Source: an uncultured Eubacteriales bacterium
Lineage (GTDB): Bacteria; Bacillota; Clostridia; Peptostreptococcales; Anaerovoracaceae
Assembly: GCA_902798745.1 (NCBI GenBank)
Contig: CADBXM010000009.1
Span: 1 to 64,000 of the forward strand
DNA length: 64,000 bases
Direction: 5' to 3'
In this document: positions 62,809 through 64,000 of the stretch, in pieces
Position numbering within the stretch: position 1 is the first letter of the stretch
How the letters are laid out: the number at the start of each line of letters is the position of its first letter
The notes under the pieces: generated by a model
Databases searched by the model: none
What the model saw: only the letters and a program-made list of their open reading frames with translations
Told to the model about the DNA's origin: nothing
Made by a program: the position numbers and the translations under genes

Positions 62809-64000
62809 TTACACCGGCATCAGCGGAAGCAGAGCAGCCTATGTTCTCGCATCCGCTCTTAAAGAGCATGGAAAACTCCTGGCGGTGGTCTCGACCGGGC
62901 AAGCAGCCGCTCGTCTGGCCGACGACCTCGTTTTTTGTATGCCTGAATCGAAGGTCATAGTGCTCCCGGAGGATGAAGACTCGCAAATACTATATGAGGC
63001 CAGGGACAGAGGTTCTCTGGTCAAGAGGATAGAAGGCCTGTCAGCTCTGGTATCTCCTTGCCGGTCAGACACTGATCCGGAGACCGGGCGTGGCATGGTC
63101 GCTCTTATTGCGCCCGTAAGCGCCGCGGTAAAGCACAGCGAAAGCCCGGACAGATTCAGAGAGTCTGTTATCAGCTTAGCTGCCGGAGAACGCATAGCGC
63201 CTGGAGATCTGAAAAGAGTACTCGTCAAGGGCGGTTATACTCAGTCTGCTGTCACGGAGTCAGCGGGAGAATTCACATCAAGAGGAGGAATACTCGATGT
63301 ATTTTCACCCTCGTCCGAATATCCATTCAGAATAGAATTCTTTGATGACGAGATAGATTCGATCAGGATGTACGATCCGGATACACAGAGGTCTCTTGAA
63401 AATGTGAGTGAGATCACGCTTTCACCTGCTGTAGAGTTCATTCCGGACAACGCTGAAAAGGAAAAAGCTCTGACCGCGGTCATGAAGGAATATGACCGCA
63501 TGATAAAAGGATATATCAAAGAACATGCTCATCCCGATGTTGCTGATGGCAGGATAGACCTGATCGAAAAGAACAAGAACAGAATAAGAGATATATTCAA
63601 GGAGAGCAGCAGTTCGCAGATCTATGCCGATCTGATAGACTTCTTCGACGTTCCCAAAGCCAGGATGTGGGACTATGCCGGAGGCGGCTGCGCTGTGGCT
63701 CTTGTCGATCCGGCAAGGGTAGAAGAAGCTCTTCCTGAATCGCATGATAAAAACGACCTCCACGAGATATATCAGGATCCCAAACGCGTTCTATATATTC
63801 TGACACCTTATCCGGAGAGAATATCCGGCGACCCTAAACTGGATCGGATAGTAAATGTAAAGAGCAGACAGATAGCCCCATGGGGAGGCCATATAGAACT
63901 GTTCGCGTCTGAAGTATCAAAACTGTTAAAGAGCGGTCACAGAGTTGTTATCGCTGCCGGATCCGAGGAAAAGAACGAAAGAGTCAAAGAATATCTCGAC
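62798..64000 (+). CDS. mfd: Mfd transcription-repair coupling factor, 5' part (runs off the window)
   Basis: Mfd displaces stalled RNA polymerase and recruits UvrA. The open frame starts at ATG 62798 within the end of pth, and 401 codons lie in the window without a stop. The start matches the UvrB-like module of Mfd (ISGSRAAYVLASAL, then a P-loop-free region), and the best landmark is ESAGEFTSRGGILDVFSP with RIEFFDDEIDSIR, typical of the Mfd N-terminus. The helicase and RNA polymerase-binding domains would lie beyond 64000. UvrB is excluded by the missing Walker motif and by the pth neighbour. Confidence 0.9.
   Translation, partial: MISNYTGISGSRAAYVLASALKEHGKLLAVVSTGQAAARLADDLVFCMPESKVIVLPEDEDSQILYEARDRGSLVKRIEGLSALVSPCRSDTDPETGRGMVALIAPVSAAVKHSESPDRFRESVISLAAGERIAPGDLKRVLVKGGYTQSAVTESAGEFTSRGGILDVFSPSSEYPFRIEFFDDEIDSIRMYDPDTQRSLENVSEITLSPAVEFIPDNAEKEKALTAVMKEYDRMIKGYIKEHAHPDVADGRIDLIEKNKNRIRDIFKESSSSQIYADLIDFFDVPKARMWDYAGGGCAVALVDPARVEEALPESHDKNDLHEIYQDPKRVLYILTPYPERISGDPKLDRIVNVKSRQIAPWGGHIELFASEVSKLLKSGHRVVIAAGSEEKNERVKEYLD

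Overview
The window reads as chromosomal DNA of a Gram-positive member of the Clostridia, and the gene content fits a low-to-moderate GC anaerobe of the Eubacteriales/Peptostreptococcales type (a family-level guess such as Anaerovoracaceae is inference only). Reasons: a Firmicutes-style division and cell wall cluster (mraZ-rsmH-ftsL-ftsI/spoVD-mraY-murD-ftsW-murG-ftsQ-ftsZ), a PASTA-domain penicillin-binding protein, MutS2, ZapA, strong GGAGG-type ribosome binding sites, frequent TGn-extended -10 promoters, an old-yellow-enzyme flavin/Fe-S reductase, and secreted proteins with Gram-positive signal peptides. No phage, plasmid or CRISPR locus is visible.

Layout. 1-11276: housekeeping genes: birA (minus strand), a long U32 protein, a helical-repeat protein, a membrane-anchored DUF4015 glycoside-hydrolase-like protein, a 690-residue OYE-type reductase, a nucleoside kinase-like protein, a small membrane protein and an SDR reductase. 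A compact inverted-repeat element (6145-6289) lies between two convergent genes. 11327-22955: the dcw cluster, preceded by two TGGGN-N5-TGGGN pairs that match MraZ operators and split by a terminator plus new promoter between ftsL and ftsI. murE, murF and ftsA are not in it, and murC is about 37 kb away. 22979-31604: a TrmH-type methyltransferase, zapA-mutS2, a DUF523 protein, argS, a B12-binding/radical-SAM-family protein that has lost all three cluster cysteines, and a TPR protein. 31636-33514: a consensus promoter driving tRNA-Asn, tRNA-Leu and tRNA-fMet, then a small membrane protein divergent from a LysR regulator, then a degenerate second copy of the tRNA-fMet 3' end.

33615-43606 is a cell-surface segment: a secreted M1-type metallopeptidase, the orphan C-terminal remnant of a surface protein, and a 2575-residue secreted repeat protein. 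43643-48569 encodes an NHLP/NHLM-type peptide exporter (very short membrane-fusion protein, C39 peptidase-ABC protein, partner ABC protein) with no recognisable precursor or modification enzyme. 48594-53521 is metabolic and stress-related: asparaginase, MscS channel, a peptidoglycan-binding-like protein, mnmA, a Lar-like zinc ribbon and gap. An IS3-family element with long terminal inverted repeats and a -1 frameshift site (53543-54929) separates gap from an operon for a class III aminotransferase, a class II aldolase-like protein and an FGGY kinase, possibly an undescribed carbohydrate/amino-sugar route. The window closes with gtrA, murC, prs, pth and the 5' part of mfd, which runs off the end.

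All assignments come from reading the sequence and from family knowledge; no database search was run.
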